A stretch of 64,000 bases of DNA from positions 1,922,001 through 1,986,000 of the forward strand of contig NC_049565.1 of assembly GCF_013368755.1 (NCBI RefSeq), given 5' to 3'. Under the pieces are notes generated by a model. That model made no database searches. It had not been told where the DNA came from and was given only the letters and a program-made list of their open reading frames with translations. The position numbers and the translations under genes are program-made. Positions 53,669 to 64,000 of the stretch are shown piece by piece (position 1 is the first letter of the stretch; each line of letters starts with the position of its first letter). Source of the DNA: Talaromyces rugulosus (Eukaryota; Ascomycota; Eurotiomycetes; Eurotiales; Trichocomaceae).

Positions 53669-54982
53669 ATGGATTCCAAAACCGCCGAGTCGTCGTTTCC
53701 CGTCAACCCGATAGTGACCTATCTGCGACTATTAAAAGAAAAGAAGACCGGCCTGCCCCATGGCCAGTTGATTTGTGTGTCGCCGGCGTCCGCCATCACC
53801 ACCACCGCGGGGCTGCTCCGCATCGCCAACCTGGTTGGGCCGCATATCGCCGTGCTGTGCGTGCAGGCCGATATCATCGACGACTGGTCGCCCGAGACCA
53901 TGGCTGCGCTGATAGCCACGTCGAGAAAGCACAGTTTTATTTTATGGGAGGGCGGCCGCCAGCTGCTGCTGATGGGCAACGCCGTCTCGACCCAGATGCT
54001 GCTGGACCGCCGGCGGCGAAATCGTGAGCAGATCGACGTTATCAAGCAGCTATACACACGAGGTGTCGTTAGCATCGCTTCGTGGGCCAGTCTGGCAACC
54101 CTGTGGCCTTCGAGTGCCGAGGCCCATCTGCAGGAAAGCGATATTGCCATTTCAGCATTGCGTCACGCAGCCCGCGAGACCGTCACAAGAGTCGCCCAAG
54201 TCATTCGCACAGAAATCACCGTCGACAGCAAATCCAGAAACCAAGATGACCAAGATGACGACGACGACGACGACGACGAAGAGAACGGCGTCGCTATTGA
54301 CTCGACCCTATTGCCGCCGCCAGCCGACCTTTCTACAAGCTCGCTGGAGCCACCGATCCGGCGCACTTCTACCATTTCACTCACCCACTCCATTGTCCAG
54401 CGATCCGACCCATCGCCGAAATTCACTGCCCACGAAAGTACTAGCGTCGAAGACGACGCCAACTTCATCCAAGACGCCGAATGGTCCTGGAAGTCGCTCG
54501 AGCCCCCGCAACTTGCGCGCGGCTTAATTCTGGGCTTGCCGCAACGCGGCAGCTCATCGTTCGCCTCCGTCTGGTATAGAGATAGCTGTCTCGCAGCTGG
54601 CCGCGCCAACCGCGACTTTGTCGTTGGGTTTTTCTGCCTAGAGTCCTTCCTCGAAGTCTCACGTGAGCCCGAGCTGCTAACGCCCAGCGCACCACCCTCG
54701 CCGGAGAGACAACTCCCTAAAAGCGATAAAGAGAAGGACCAATCGTTTGTTATTTTCTCACGGCTGCCCTTTGACTGGCGACAAATTCGGGCATCGCATT
54801 TCAATACTTATGACGACGACGCCGATTTAGAGGACCCAGAGGGCGCTAACATTGAAGCCAAGTTGCTCCATACTATAATGGACCAGGCTATGAACTCTAT
54901 CCATGAGGATGAAGAAGGCGATAACAATCAACCACGTTCCGACACGGAATTGTTGCACGTACCGGTTATTACACTGGGATAA
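53669..54982 (+). CDS. Orotidine-5'-phosphate decarboxylase-like pseudoenzyme
   Basis: Single exon, 437 residues from ATG 53669; the frame is open upstream but lacks family resemblance. Along its length it tracks fungal OMP decarboxylase (Ura3/PyrG). TTAGLLRIANLVGPHIAVLC aligns with TTKELL..LGPYIAVIK, ADIIDDWSPETMAALIATSR with THIDILSDF..LKALAQ, LYTRGVVSIASWASL with QYHRGTLRISEWAH, and RGLILGLPQRGSS plus NRDFVVGFFCLESF with the later strands. The active-site motifs are lost. The family's DRKFxDIGNT reads here as GGRQLLLMGNAVS, and the Lys of the KTHxD motif is gone (LCVQAD). An acidic insert (poly-Asp near 54255-54285) and Ser/Thr-rich loops are added. Decarboxylation therefore looks impossible; a binding or regulatory role is inferred. 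Confidence 0.75.
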   Translation: MDSKTAESSFPVNPIVTYLRLLKEKKTGLPHGQLICVSPASAITTTAGLLRIANLVGPHIAVLCVQADIIDDWSPETMAALIATSRKHSFILWEGGRQLLLMGNAVSTQMLLDRRRRNREQIDVIKQLYTRGVVSIASWASLATLWPSSAEAHLQESDIAISALRHAARETVTRVAQVIRTEITVDSKSRNQDDQDDDDDDDDEENGVAIDSTLLPPPADLSTSSLEPPIRRTSTISLTHSIVQRSDPSPKFTAHESTSVEDDANFIQDAEWSWKSLEPPQLARGLILGLPQRGSSSFASVWYRDSCLAAGRANRDFVVGFFCLESFLEVSREPELLTPSAPPSPERQLPKSDKEKDQSFVIFSRLPFDWRQIRASHFNTYDDDADLEDPEGANIEAKLLHTIMDQAMNSIHEDEEGDNNQPRSDTELLHVPVITLG

Positions 54983-55629
54983 TGAGATCATTATGAGTGT
55001 CTTTCAACTGTCAACAAGCAGTCTGGACATATGGCAGGGTCTATGGGCAATGCAAACACAGAGCCCGGACGAAAGAGTATATGAATGGAAGACATATGGG
55101 ATAGAGGGGCTGGAGTACAGATAGTGGCAATGTTTATACCGTTGATTAGTCATGCATGTCGATTTATGAGCTACATTGGCATTAAAAATATGTTTTACGA
55201 TTTGAATGCAATACTATACCATCATTGATGTTTTAAGTATTACTAATTCTTCTGATTCTCACTTACATAGGTATATGTGCGCGGCCCTTATTGGCCGAGC
55301 ATTAGATACACCCCGCACGGACCATGTGGCGACGACGTTTGCTTTAAATGTTTTCGACTTCAACACTTGACAACAACAACACTTCATGTCGCGATCAGAA
55401 CAATTTCTTGCCCTCAACTACTACACATAATGCCTTGAACTTCTTTTTTCCTATTTGTTACTCCCCCAACTTCGTTCGACATGCCGAATTGTCCCAGTGC
55501 CGAGTCGGACGCATCAGCACCGCCACTTGTCTGAGATTGTGACGTTTGGGGATACTATCAAGTTTAACAAGGAAGGCTGTCGATATATGTCTCTCTCAGA
55601 TAGAGAGCCTGAACACACACACCACCACT
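54983..55629. other. Intergenic between the OMPDC-like and BTB-like genes
   Basis: 645 bp between two plus-strand genes. An AT-rich 3' region is followed by a leader with CAA repeats near 55370-55380. No gene was recognised. Confidence 0.4.
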
Positions 55630-57404
55630 ATGGAGTCGGAGTATCCTCCGCTCCCCTCCAGACGCCTCTCACTACGACCAAACCAAGCAGCAGCGGACCC
55701 CCAGCTGCCCCGGCAAAATACTAATGATAATGCTGCGATATCCAGTTCTTCCGTAGATCAACAATTTCGCGGAATGGAAGTAGCTCCCAATGGCTCCAAA
55801 ACCGTGTATAAAATCCTCTCGCGGGACGGCGATGCCGTTCTCGAGTATGTGGACACAGCCACTACCCGGTATCGCTGGCAGGTGTCCAGCGACAGTCTGA
55901 GACGCAATAGCCCCTTCTTTGCTGCCCTTTTAGACCCGAATAAGTTTGCCGAGGGGAGGCTGTTTCAGGTAAAGGCAGTTCGAGTAAAGCAGCAGCCACA
56001 GCAGCAGCAGTCTTCAGCCGAGCAAACCGCCGATCAAACAGAAGGACTCCCTCTAGTCGGCTTGAACGTGACTCGACTGACGGGCAAGCATCGTATAGAG
56101 ATTCTGGAGTTGTTCCTAAAAGTGATACAGTCTTCGGATGGTGACGAATACCAAAATGCACGGCTGGCGGAAGAAGTAGGCCAGCAGCCCATATCGGTCG
56201 TTGCCGGCGTACTGGAGATTGCAGACCTGTTCAGCTCCTCAAGCATTATACATGACACGTTGAAGCGGGCGGGCTATGTGCCCTCGCTCAAGGGCAAAAT
56301 ATCCTTGTTATCATTCAGCTCGTCTTTGCTCAAGTTGAGCGAAGACCGAATCCGGCAGATTCTTTACGTTGCATTGGTTCTGGAGAACCAAGCTGTGTTT
56401 CAAGTTTTGTCTCATACTCTCATATTACTTGGATCGACAAATTGGATAGACGGGCTTGGGGTTGGGAAGCATGGTAGCCATAGATGGGCGTATTTCCCGA
56501 ATGGCATCGAGGGTAAAAATCTACTATTGTTTGACTCTTAACAATCTGCTAACTGAATACGATAGAGGAGCTATACTACAGACGACAATGTATATTGAAT
56601 ACAGTTACAGACCTACAAGCTCATTTCCTGCGGGCCTTTGGCGCGTTGGAAGACGATACCGAGCGTCAAACAGCTTATTCCAAAACCAATATCCCCACCA
56701 CGGCAGTAGTATCAAATACACGCCCAATTCAATGCCGCTGGGGATTTAGCAACTCAAGGGCGTGTGATTCGTTCCACCTGGGGGAAATGGTCCGGTTCTT
56801 CTCACTAAGATCCAAAACAATCTTCCTGGGATCTACATTGATTGATCCGCAAAACGAGGTCGATGTAGACGAAGAAAATGAGGACGACGACGACGAGGAA
56901 GAACTCGAAGACAATACCACTAGTAGTCCTAGTATAGCTTCAACCGACATCCCCTCCATCACCGCCTCACTCCGCCAAATCCCCGATTATCAAATCGACC
57001 CAAACCACACGGGATGCGGAATCCGTCGGCGTCTACTCCCAGCACTCGACTGCATTGACGGCTTTATTGGCCACCGGCGAGCGCCCGTTGGCTTGAAGGA
57101 GATTAGGTGCTGGAAACGGGGCTCCACCTCCTCTGACGACGCCTACCACAGACACAACAATCCTGATTCATGGAAGGACAGTGGGCGACCGCCGGTCGAG
57201 ATGGTCGATATTCATGCTTCGAAGATTGTGGGGGTACGGACTGGTCGGCAGAAGGCTGTGGGGAAGAAGTCGTCTGCAGTGGGCAATAAGCCAGGGGCGA
57301 TAGAACCGTTGTCACAGTCGTGGCCAATATCATCCTTGAGAGGCTCTCCCGAGGCAGAGGCTAGGGTACTGTTTACCGCGAGGAAGAGGAGCTGGGAGAG
57401 TTGA
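55630..57404 (+). CDS. BTB/POZ-like fungal protein
   Basis: Exons 55630-56512 and 56566-57404 total 1,722 nt and encode 573 residues. The N-terminus is Pro/Ser/Gln-rich. Residues about 60-220 resemble the fungal BTB-like fold (VLEYVDTATTRYRWQVSSDSLR, NSPFFAALLDPNKFAEGRLF, then HRIEILELFLKVIQ), with a Gln-rich insert (QQPQQQQ). The following half is helical (SEDRIRQILYVALVLENQAVF). The C-terminal part carries an acidic run (about 56865-56920) and a basic end. BTB proteins commonly act as adaptors or dimerisation modules; no partner can be named. The ATG at 55630 was preferred because the earlier open frame looks like leader sequence. Confidence 0.7.
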
Positions 57405-58544
57405 CTTGTCTCTCCCATTTTTTATCCCATCACATGGGTTTCCCAACTTCAGAATCAGCAAATCCAGGCATTCCCCGAGATGATTACGCACTACAAACAC
57501 TCTAAACCCCTAGATACAAACCAAGGATGCAACCCAGTGCCACATGCTCATGTTCTACCATGTTTCTCACACCGGGGTGGCTCATTCCCATTCGCCACGT
57601 TGACGATACACTGCTCAACAATAGAATAATCCTGACGTCAAATAGACAACTATATGTACGAAATTACCAGGGGAAACCTCTTACGAAAATTTACACATTT
57701 GAAAAACTCGTCATAGACTAATATATTAATACTAACGCTTTCCTTGGTTGGTTAGTAGTTAGTAATTTCTATATGTAGACGGTAGAGCAGAAATTTATTG
57801 CTGCTTTAGGAAGTCCACATTTGCCCCTTTTTTGTCGGCACCTACCTTTTCTTTCCAAATGTTTACGAATATCGTGTGAGGAGGCGATAAATAAACAATA
57901 AATAAAAAATAGAAACAAGTCTAGAATGTAGCTAGATCGGTCTAGCCGTTGCTCTGTTTCCCATGGGTTTGGGTATCAGAGTGACGTTTGTTTCGGTGCT
58001 TTTCCAGTGTTTAGCTTTGCGAAGACGAAAACTTAATCAGAGTTTTTGGCAGATCCTCGCGTGACCAGGTACATGTTATGGTTTGAGTGTATTGTCAATT
58101 GATTAAAAATTATAAGGAAATATGGTTCTTGTCGATGGTAAACCGAATAATGTTGACTTTCAAAATGTGGGTTTATACAATATCGAAATAGTGCCTTTTC
58201 TTTTATTTTGCGTTGCAGTTTTCTAAACGTAGTCTGATCCGAAAAAAGAAGAAGAAGAAGAAGAAGAAGCAGTAGTAGCAGTAAGAAAAGAACGACACAT
58301 TCTCTTAGAGATCTTTCCAGCAATGTATGTCAAGTTCGCCATACAATAGAAACCCTCATGCCTGTCTGTACAAACGAAGGTAAGAGGATGAAGAAAAAAT
58401 AAATAATAATAAACCATATAGACACCGTCGTAGCATGTACAATTTGAACAAAAGAAAAAAAATAGAAAAATATATCCCTCGACTTTTGCTTTTATTCAGA
58501 ACGAAAATCTTTTTTGACCAGGCGAGATTAACCCAAAGGTCAAT
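57405..58544. other. Convergent intergenic region
   Basis: 1.1 kb between the stops of the BTB-like gene (+) and the Zn2Cys6 gene (-). It contains AT-rich sequence and a GAA run at about 58245-58268. No gene or RNA was recognised. Confidence 0.4.
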
Positions 58545-61337
58545 TTAATACACGGAGCTGTCCAGCATATAGCCGAAATCTAGATCGAGATTACTCGCTT
58601 CTGGGAAGAAAGAGCCCGTAATCTGACCGGTATTTGGATCATATGGAAGGTACTCATCGAAAATGTTGCTTCGTGAGGAGGACTGGGATTCACTCTGGGC
58701 CTGGTGTTTGTCTAGAAAATCCAGGGCGTCTGGTTCCAAATATGGCAGCGGAGTCGGAATCTGCTGTTCTAACAGAGAACTTTCCAGCACAGAGACAAAA
58801 CTGTCAGGCGGCGGGTCGACCATGATCTCGTCACTGGGGAGATCGCTGATGTCTAGATTTAGGGGCTGTGCGAGGCTGTGAAGAAGATCGTTGCAACGTT
58901 TCCACGCCCGATGCGCGGGAGAACTCGAGTGAGATAGCTCGTGAAGCCATTTGACGGACTTTTTCGCCGCTTGGGACACTTCCACGGCCCTTTCAGGCAC
59001 ATGCTCTGCCCGGAATGACAGTTCCAAGAGGAGCACTGTGGTGGCTTGCATCAGATAGTGCAGCAGGCACCACCACGGCGAGATTTTGTGCAACAGCGAT
59101 GCCTCAAGATTATCAGGCAAGAGATTTATAATCCCCGTAGCTGCCTCGACGCAGTCCGCTGCCGTCTTACAACAGAATTCATATGTGCCATCTGTTTGGC
59201 AGTGTTTCTCGAGCCGGCAGAGACACGGCCGCGTGATGGAAATCTTGGTACTATAGTAAGAAAACGCAAGACTGGTTTTCTGAGTAATCATGGTCTGCGT
59301 GGTGGGCAAGAGTTTAAAGTCATACGACTCTGGAAGGTGGGCCAGCCATGCATTGGCTTCCAGAGTGAGACTCTGAATAGTAAACTCCAGACTGGGCCAT
59401 GGCGCCTGAACAGCTTCAGCACTGTACAGTTTCATATTAGCCCGCTTGGCGATCGAAGTGAGAGTCGCGAGGTGGAAGAAGTATAGCGACATGCTGGATG
59501 GTAGAGATTTCAACCAGTCAGTAGTCTCACTCGCGTCGGATTTGGCTCCAGCCATCTCGGTGTTAGAATTAGAATCTTCCACCTGGGGCGGGCTCGCCAG
59601 GGCCGAGGAGACAGGGGTCCAATCATGGACCCAGAGTCCTCTTCTCGAATGGTTGCTCAGCATCTGGGCAGCCTCTTGTTTTTGAAAATCGCTCTCGTCG
59701 TAAGGGATGGGGACTGGTGTCGTGCACGCTCCATCGGAAATGCAGCAAGGCCGGCCGGTGATCACGTTGAGCAAGTGATCCATAGAGTACAAAGCCCACC
59801 AGACTCGATATCGAATCTCTTTTGAGGTATCCGAGGTGCTGGGGTCTACATTTCGAAGATGAAGTCCCAAGGCTATTGCTCCCCGAACCGCACATCCACA
59901 CAGCTTCCATGATCTGTTTATTCAATTGTCAGACAAAACAAAAAAAAGGGTTCATCGAGGGAAAGCCGGGTTTCTTGCCTACCGATTAATTTGGCCTGTA
60001 GCCAGAAGATAGAAAGATGTCAGACCTTCGATCTGTAGCTGTTGCAAATCAGGATGATCGAGCAGTGTGTCTTGCAAACTGAGAGCCCGTGCTCTAGAAA
60101 AGTAGACAGAGTGATCTTCGAGGTCTGACTTCCAATCTGCCGAGATCAAATGAGCATACACAGTGGCAATGGCAAATATAAGGTTCAAAATAGCCAGCCA
60201 CTTGTTGCCGGGTTTGACAGTTGGCTGGCTGAAGAAAAGCTGATATTGAGATATGAAAGTCGACATTCCAATGATCGGAAACGACGGGTGGACTGATTTA
60301 AAGTAAGCCCTAAGAAGCAATTCGGCAACTTTTTGGCGCGGCATTGCATGAGATTGCACACCGTCTATTATAAAATCAACGTTCTTGTTGTCCTCGTAGA
60401 AATTGTTCGAAGTAACCAGGTTGTCGTCATTTTCCCCTGGTGTTGGAGGAGGAGAGGACTGTTTGATATCTGGAGTATCCTCGCTGACCCTTTTGCGCAG
60501 CTTCTGCAGCCAAGATACTTCGGAACTTTCACCAATATACCCAGTTGCACGAGTAGAATCGTCCTTGTTGAAATCTTCCTGCACCCGATCCGTTCCAGCG
60601 TGGGATACGGCGGAGGGTGACCTGGACTTGTGGTCCGAGTTGTCATTGGCAAATAGAGAACGACCTCTTGAGAAGGCTGAGGTAGTTTCGGATTGCTCGG
60701 CCAGCACTGATTGATGTGAATCCTGCTACTGTCAGGCTGATAAAAAGTCACCAATGCAGGTAGGACCTACGCATGTCATGGCATTGCTCATCAACTGCTC
60801 ATCCGAGACCCCAAAACGTAGACTCATTTTTCGTATGACCTCTTCATACGTCTGAACTTTGGCCGACAGGGTAGCAAGTTGACTTTTTCTTTTAATCAGT
60901 CACTAGTATATCATTTTGAGAGGGTACATACCGCTTCGACTTTTCTCTCTTGCCATCAGTGTAGCAGCAGATTATCCCAGCTTCTCTGCAGTTTCTGCAT
61001 CCGGATTTATCACCCGTGCACTTTGTCTTTCTCTGGCGGCAGGATTCACAAGCTCTGCGAACATGACGGCGATGAAAGCGTCCGATAGAGCTCAGTGATG
61101 CCTCGGAGCCCTCGGGCAGGCGAGGAATGGCCATCTTTTTCGAGCCTTTGATGTCTGGCTCTTTCTGAGGTGAGCCTCGGTCATCCTATTAAGACGTGTT
61201 TTTAGCTTCAAGTTGTAGCTTAGAAAAAGAATTGCACGCACTGTAGCTGACGGGGGACTAAATAGCTCTACTTCCTGATAAGGGAGCGCATAGCCGCCTG
61301 GCTGCATTGTCCATCCCTGGAAGCTCATTGCATTCAT
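58545..61337 (-). CDS. Zn2Cys6 transcription factor with fungal-specific regulatory domain
   Basis: Exons 61337-61242, 61185-60932, 60888-60771, 60722-59983 and 59913-58545 total 2,577 nt and encode 858 residues. The zinc cluster is CESCRQRKTKCTGDKSGCRNCREAGIICC, given here in parts: CESCRQRKTKC, then GCRNC and GIICC. It spans residues about 75-103 and is followed by a coiled coil (LATLSAKVQTYEEVIRKM). The middle homology region has FPIIGMSTFISQYQLFF, EGLTSFYLLATGQINRSW, and the hallmark RYRVWWALYSMDHLLNVITGRP. The C-terminus is acidic and Ser/Gln-rich, like an activation domain. It is a nuclear DNA-binding regulator with an unknown target pathway. It is not part of an obvious biosynthetic cluster. 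Confidence 0.88.
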
Positions 61338-63341
61338 GTTGGTACTGGCGTGGTCACAAATCTAGAAAAATAGGGTAGTTCCTGTATCAAGTAGACATTG
61401 GCGGACATTTGAGATTCAATCTTCGGGCATTGAAGATCCAGCATCGATATCCAGGAGCAAATTACTGTCTGTCTGTCTGGATGAGGTATTCTAGGACCGG
61501 TTCCGGTGGTAACAGAGAGAGTCTGTTTGGGGTTCAAAAGGCGTTTGATAAGATCTAAGAATAAAATGATATGATATGCATTAAAAAGGTATTCAAGAGA
61601 GATGTATCATTTTCTTTCTAAAATAACAATATATGACAGAGCGTCATACCCAGTGTTGGTTATATGAAGACCCCAGGGCATCTTATAGCGTGGCAATACG
61701 CACAATAGTCCTTCCCAAAACGGAACACACCTATCTGGCGGCGAAAAACCGGAAAACAGCTGCGAGTGGAGGACATTAACTGTCTGGTAGTGCTTTATTT
61801 TAGAATTCGCAGTATTACATTCGTCAATCCTAAACTTCCTCTGATGGTAAAGACTTGGGGCTAGACCGATTCCGATTTGGAAACAACAGCCGGAGCACAC
61901 CTCCGTCCGATCAATCGTTCTCGAGGATATGATCAAGGAGGCAAACTGGTGTGGCAAGAATAAAAAGTCATATCTGAGATGCCCAAGGGGATTGGTTTCT
62001 CGAAAGGGATTTGCAATTTGTACACCTCGCCTCCCCAATGCTGTCTTTTCCCGTTCTTTTTTGATCAGTATGTCAGGAAATGAATTGGTAGTATGTCATT
62101 AGGTTTGGTTATTCTCTGTTTTTTGTTTTATTCTGGTACCAGGTCAACTACTCTCGGGGAACCCGGGGATTGATTGAACGCCGATTGTGCGCATTTTTAA
62201 GATATCAAATCTTGTACCCGGTTAAAGGGGGAGGTTATTTATCCTAGCTTGTTTCATTTGCCTGAAAAGGTTAGTAAACAGAAGTCAATTCAGTATAGAT
62301 TCTAAATGTACGCTTAAAAGGGCTTGTATAGTTCCAACTAAAGTCTCTTTGTAAATAAGTATGATCTTATGGTTTGGTGAATACCTTCCTTGGTTCTATT
62401 TATTACGTTATTGACAAGTGGCTTAAAAAATAGTTCTTAAGAAGCAGTTCTAGCAGTAGTATTCTAGAAACATGGCCTTTTTGAGCTATAAACTACCCCT
62501 ATTTCTGTAAAATTTTGAGCACATCAAAAACCCTCTGTGTTTGCTGTACAAACAGCGTATTTGGTCACACCGAATTGACCGAGAAATGTCCCCTGTAAAG
62601 CCTTGCATCAGTTCCATGGACAAGCACCCTTGGCGAATTTTTCCAATACATGACACCCGACCACTCCGAAGTGGAGCGATGGTTCATTAGCTCATGATGT
62701 TGACGTCTTGAACTGTCATTGACGGGCGTCCCGGTGGTCTGAGCAATTGATTTTTGATGCAAATCTTAAATTCGATTAATTTTACTGGGTGAGGTTTTCA
62801 GCTAAGAAAATGTACCTGCTGCATTTCCGTAAATGGAAGTTCATTAAGAGAGGACGAAAGACCGGTTTTCCATGGCAAAGATGTAAGTATAGACTGGGCC
62901 AAAGTTCAGTCGGTGATGTCGAAAAGGCTGGAATATGTAGAAGATTTATTATCAATTTGAAATGGAGCGATAATATTGAATTATTATTCACAAGTAGCAG
63001 AGGGGTGATCAAATTGTAGATATGAATATACCGTTGACAATGTACCAAATCGATAATTATAGTCTTTATCAAGTGGCATTTTATTACTGGAATAACCGTT
63101 TGGAGGTTCAAATATTGTGAAAAAGTATGTAAACGCGAAGATCCAAACAGAGTGAACAAAACTAGTTACTCTACATAACCGACAACTCCGTCAACTGTCG
63201 TTCCTGTGCCAGCGCACTTCATAAATTAGATGTCTACTTGTCAGTTGATACTGCACAACTTCTCCCCGAGAGACAACCAGTGAAAAGATGGGATAAAATA
63301 TTCATAAGACAACAATTTTCTATTTGTCAAACCGACCCCAA
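61338..63341. other. Intergenic region upstream of the Zn2Cys6 gene and downstream of delta-COP
   Basis: 2 kb. A minus-strand frame of 143 codons at 61607-62038 (Cys/Leu-rich, no recognisable family) may be 5' UTR or chance. A T/A-rich tract fills 62200-62560. The section next to 63342 is the 3' UTR of the coatomer gene. No tRNA or repeats were found by eye. Confidence 0.4.
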
Positions 63342-64000
63342 TCACTCGATCAAGAAACCCTCCGCGACACTCTTCACATCCTTGGAGAAGCCAACATCTT
63401 GGTCCATATCGAGTAACGATACGCTAGATACATCGACGTCGACAACAGGCGTTGTCTTGGAAAAGCGAACGGACATGGGGAAGAACTCGTTCTCATCGGC
63501 ATCGGCGTCAACAACCTCAAACTCAAAGCTGCCCGAGCCAGTATCCGAGTCGATTGTGCCAATGTTCCAATCCAAGCTATCACCAGACACTTCATATACG
63601 GCATCGAAGCTGGAAACCATTGGCTCTGTGGCTCCATATGGGATAGTGACGGCAACGTCTCGCAGGCTGTCTGCGCCCGTGAGCTCATATTCAACAGTCA
63701 CCGTGGTCGAGTCGGATCCCTTGTTTACCCACACGGTGAAGGTGATAGGGAGAATGTCATTGTCTGAGCCGGAGCTGGCGACGCGCCATCGTAATACGCC
63801 AATTGCGTTATTCGCTGGGAAGCGCTTGGTGGTGTCCTTGAGTTGGATGATATTCGAGTTGGTGAACAAGGCCTTGTCCACATTGGGATGCGTCCGGAAC
63901 TGAGCACCGTGGCTTGGACCAGATTGTAGGTCTAGCTTGATCTTAGTAAAGGCTGGGTCGGAGATTCGAAGTTGAAGATCGCCCTTGACTTCAAAAGATT
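63342..64000 (-). CDS. RET2: Coatomer subunit delta (delta-COP), 3' end; 5' end beyond the window
   Basis: The last 219 codons of delta-COP, a subunit of the COPI coat for Golgi-to-ER and intra-Golgi traffic. The frame is open from the right edge to the stop at 63342. Features of the C-terminal mu-homology domain are DLQLRISDPAFTKIKLDLQS, FRTHPNVDKALFTNSNIIQL, FPANNAIGVLRWR, LPITFTVWVNKGSDSTTVTV, SSFDAVYEVSGDSLDWNIG and ENEFFPMSVRFSKTTPVVDV. The sequence is highly conserved and no intron falls in this part. The N-terminal longin-like part lies outside. Confidence 0.95.
   Translation of the reverse strand, partial: SFEVKGDLQLRISDPAFTKIKLDLQSGPSHGAQFRTHPNVDKALFTNSNIIQLKDTTKRFPANNAIGVLRWRVASSGSDNDILPITFTVWVNKGSDSTTVTVEYELTGADSLRDVAVTIPYGATEPMVSSFDAVYEVSGDSLDWNIGTIDSDTGSGSFEFEVVDADADENEFFPMSVRFSKTTPVVDVDVSSVSLLDMDQDVGFSKDVKSVAEGFLIE

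Noticed and set aside
58545..61337. Possible biosynthetic gene cluster around the Zn2Cys6 regulator
   Set aside because: No polyketide synthase, peptide synthetase, terpene synthase, P450 or transporter lies nearby, so there is no cluster evidence.
61607..62038. Minus-strand frame of 143 codons upstream of the Zn2Cys6 gene
   Set aside because: No recognisable family, no partner exons and a position in a likely promoter/leader region. It is kept only as a remark.

Overview
This window is nuclear DNA of a filamentous ascomycete. It is most likely a Eurotiomycete of the Aspergillus/Penicillium kind, which is an inference from remembered family resemblance and not from a search. The signs are genes broken by many 43-75 nt GT-AG introns with CTAAC/CTGAC-like branch sites, Zn2Cys6 regulators, a fungal NACHT-type NLR, a Fot1/pogo transposon with mutations of the repeat-induced point mutation (RIP) type, and fungal-specific gene families. 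No tRNA, rRNA or CRISPR array was recognised by eye.

Layout. 1-976: 5' part of a Zn2Cys6 regulator running off the left edge (-). 1045-2920: a dead Fot1/pogo-like DNA transposon. 3471-6248: APC/C subunit Apc4 (+). 6560-19595: an accessory-looking block with a large CorA-like membrane protein (-), an HLTF/Rad5-like SNF2 ATPase (-) and, divergently, a DUF7708-NACHT-C2H2 NLR (+) that looks frame-disrupted. 20428-31724: conserved genes, namely importin beta (+), ribosomal protein uS8/Rps22 (+), a histidine phosphatase (+), a Usa1/HERP-like ubiquitin-like membrane protein (-) and mitochondrial phosphatidylserine decarboxylase Psd1 (+). 32025-39092: Apc10/Doc1 (+), 3-isopropylmalate dehydrogenase Leu2 (-), phosphatidylinositol synthase Pis1 (-) and a mitochondrial-type PP2C (-). 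39740-49047: a fungal coiled-coil protein (-), an RBM39/Rsd1-type splicing factor (-), sphingolipid fatty-acid hydroxylase Scs7 (-) and a secreted GH18 chitinase (-). 49048-53668: a 4.6-kb gene-poor tract with decayed open frames. 53669-61337: an orotidine-phosphate-decarboxylase-like pseudoenzyme (+), a BTB-like protein (+) and a Zn2Cys6 regulator (-). 63342-64000: 3' end of coatomer delta subunit (-), running off the right edge.

Functional themes. Two subunits of the same ubiquitin ligase (Apc4, Apc10) and three membrane-lipid enzymes (Psd1, Pis1, Scs7) lie within about 45 kb, together with ER/Golgi factors (Usa1-like, delta-COP). Fungal gene order is loose, so this may be chance. The housekeeping genes look intact: where I resolved the splicing, exon lengths sum to whole codons. 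The unusual material is the transposon, the 6.5-19.6 kb accessory block, the gene-poor tract, and the OMPDC-like gene, which has lost every catalytic residue. Exon boundaries were worked out by hand from splice consensus and reading phase, without transcripts.
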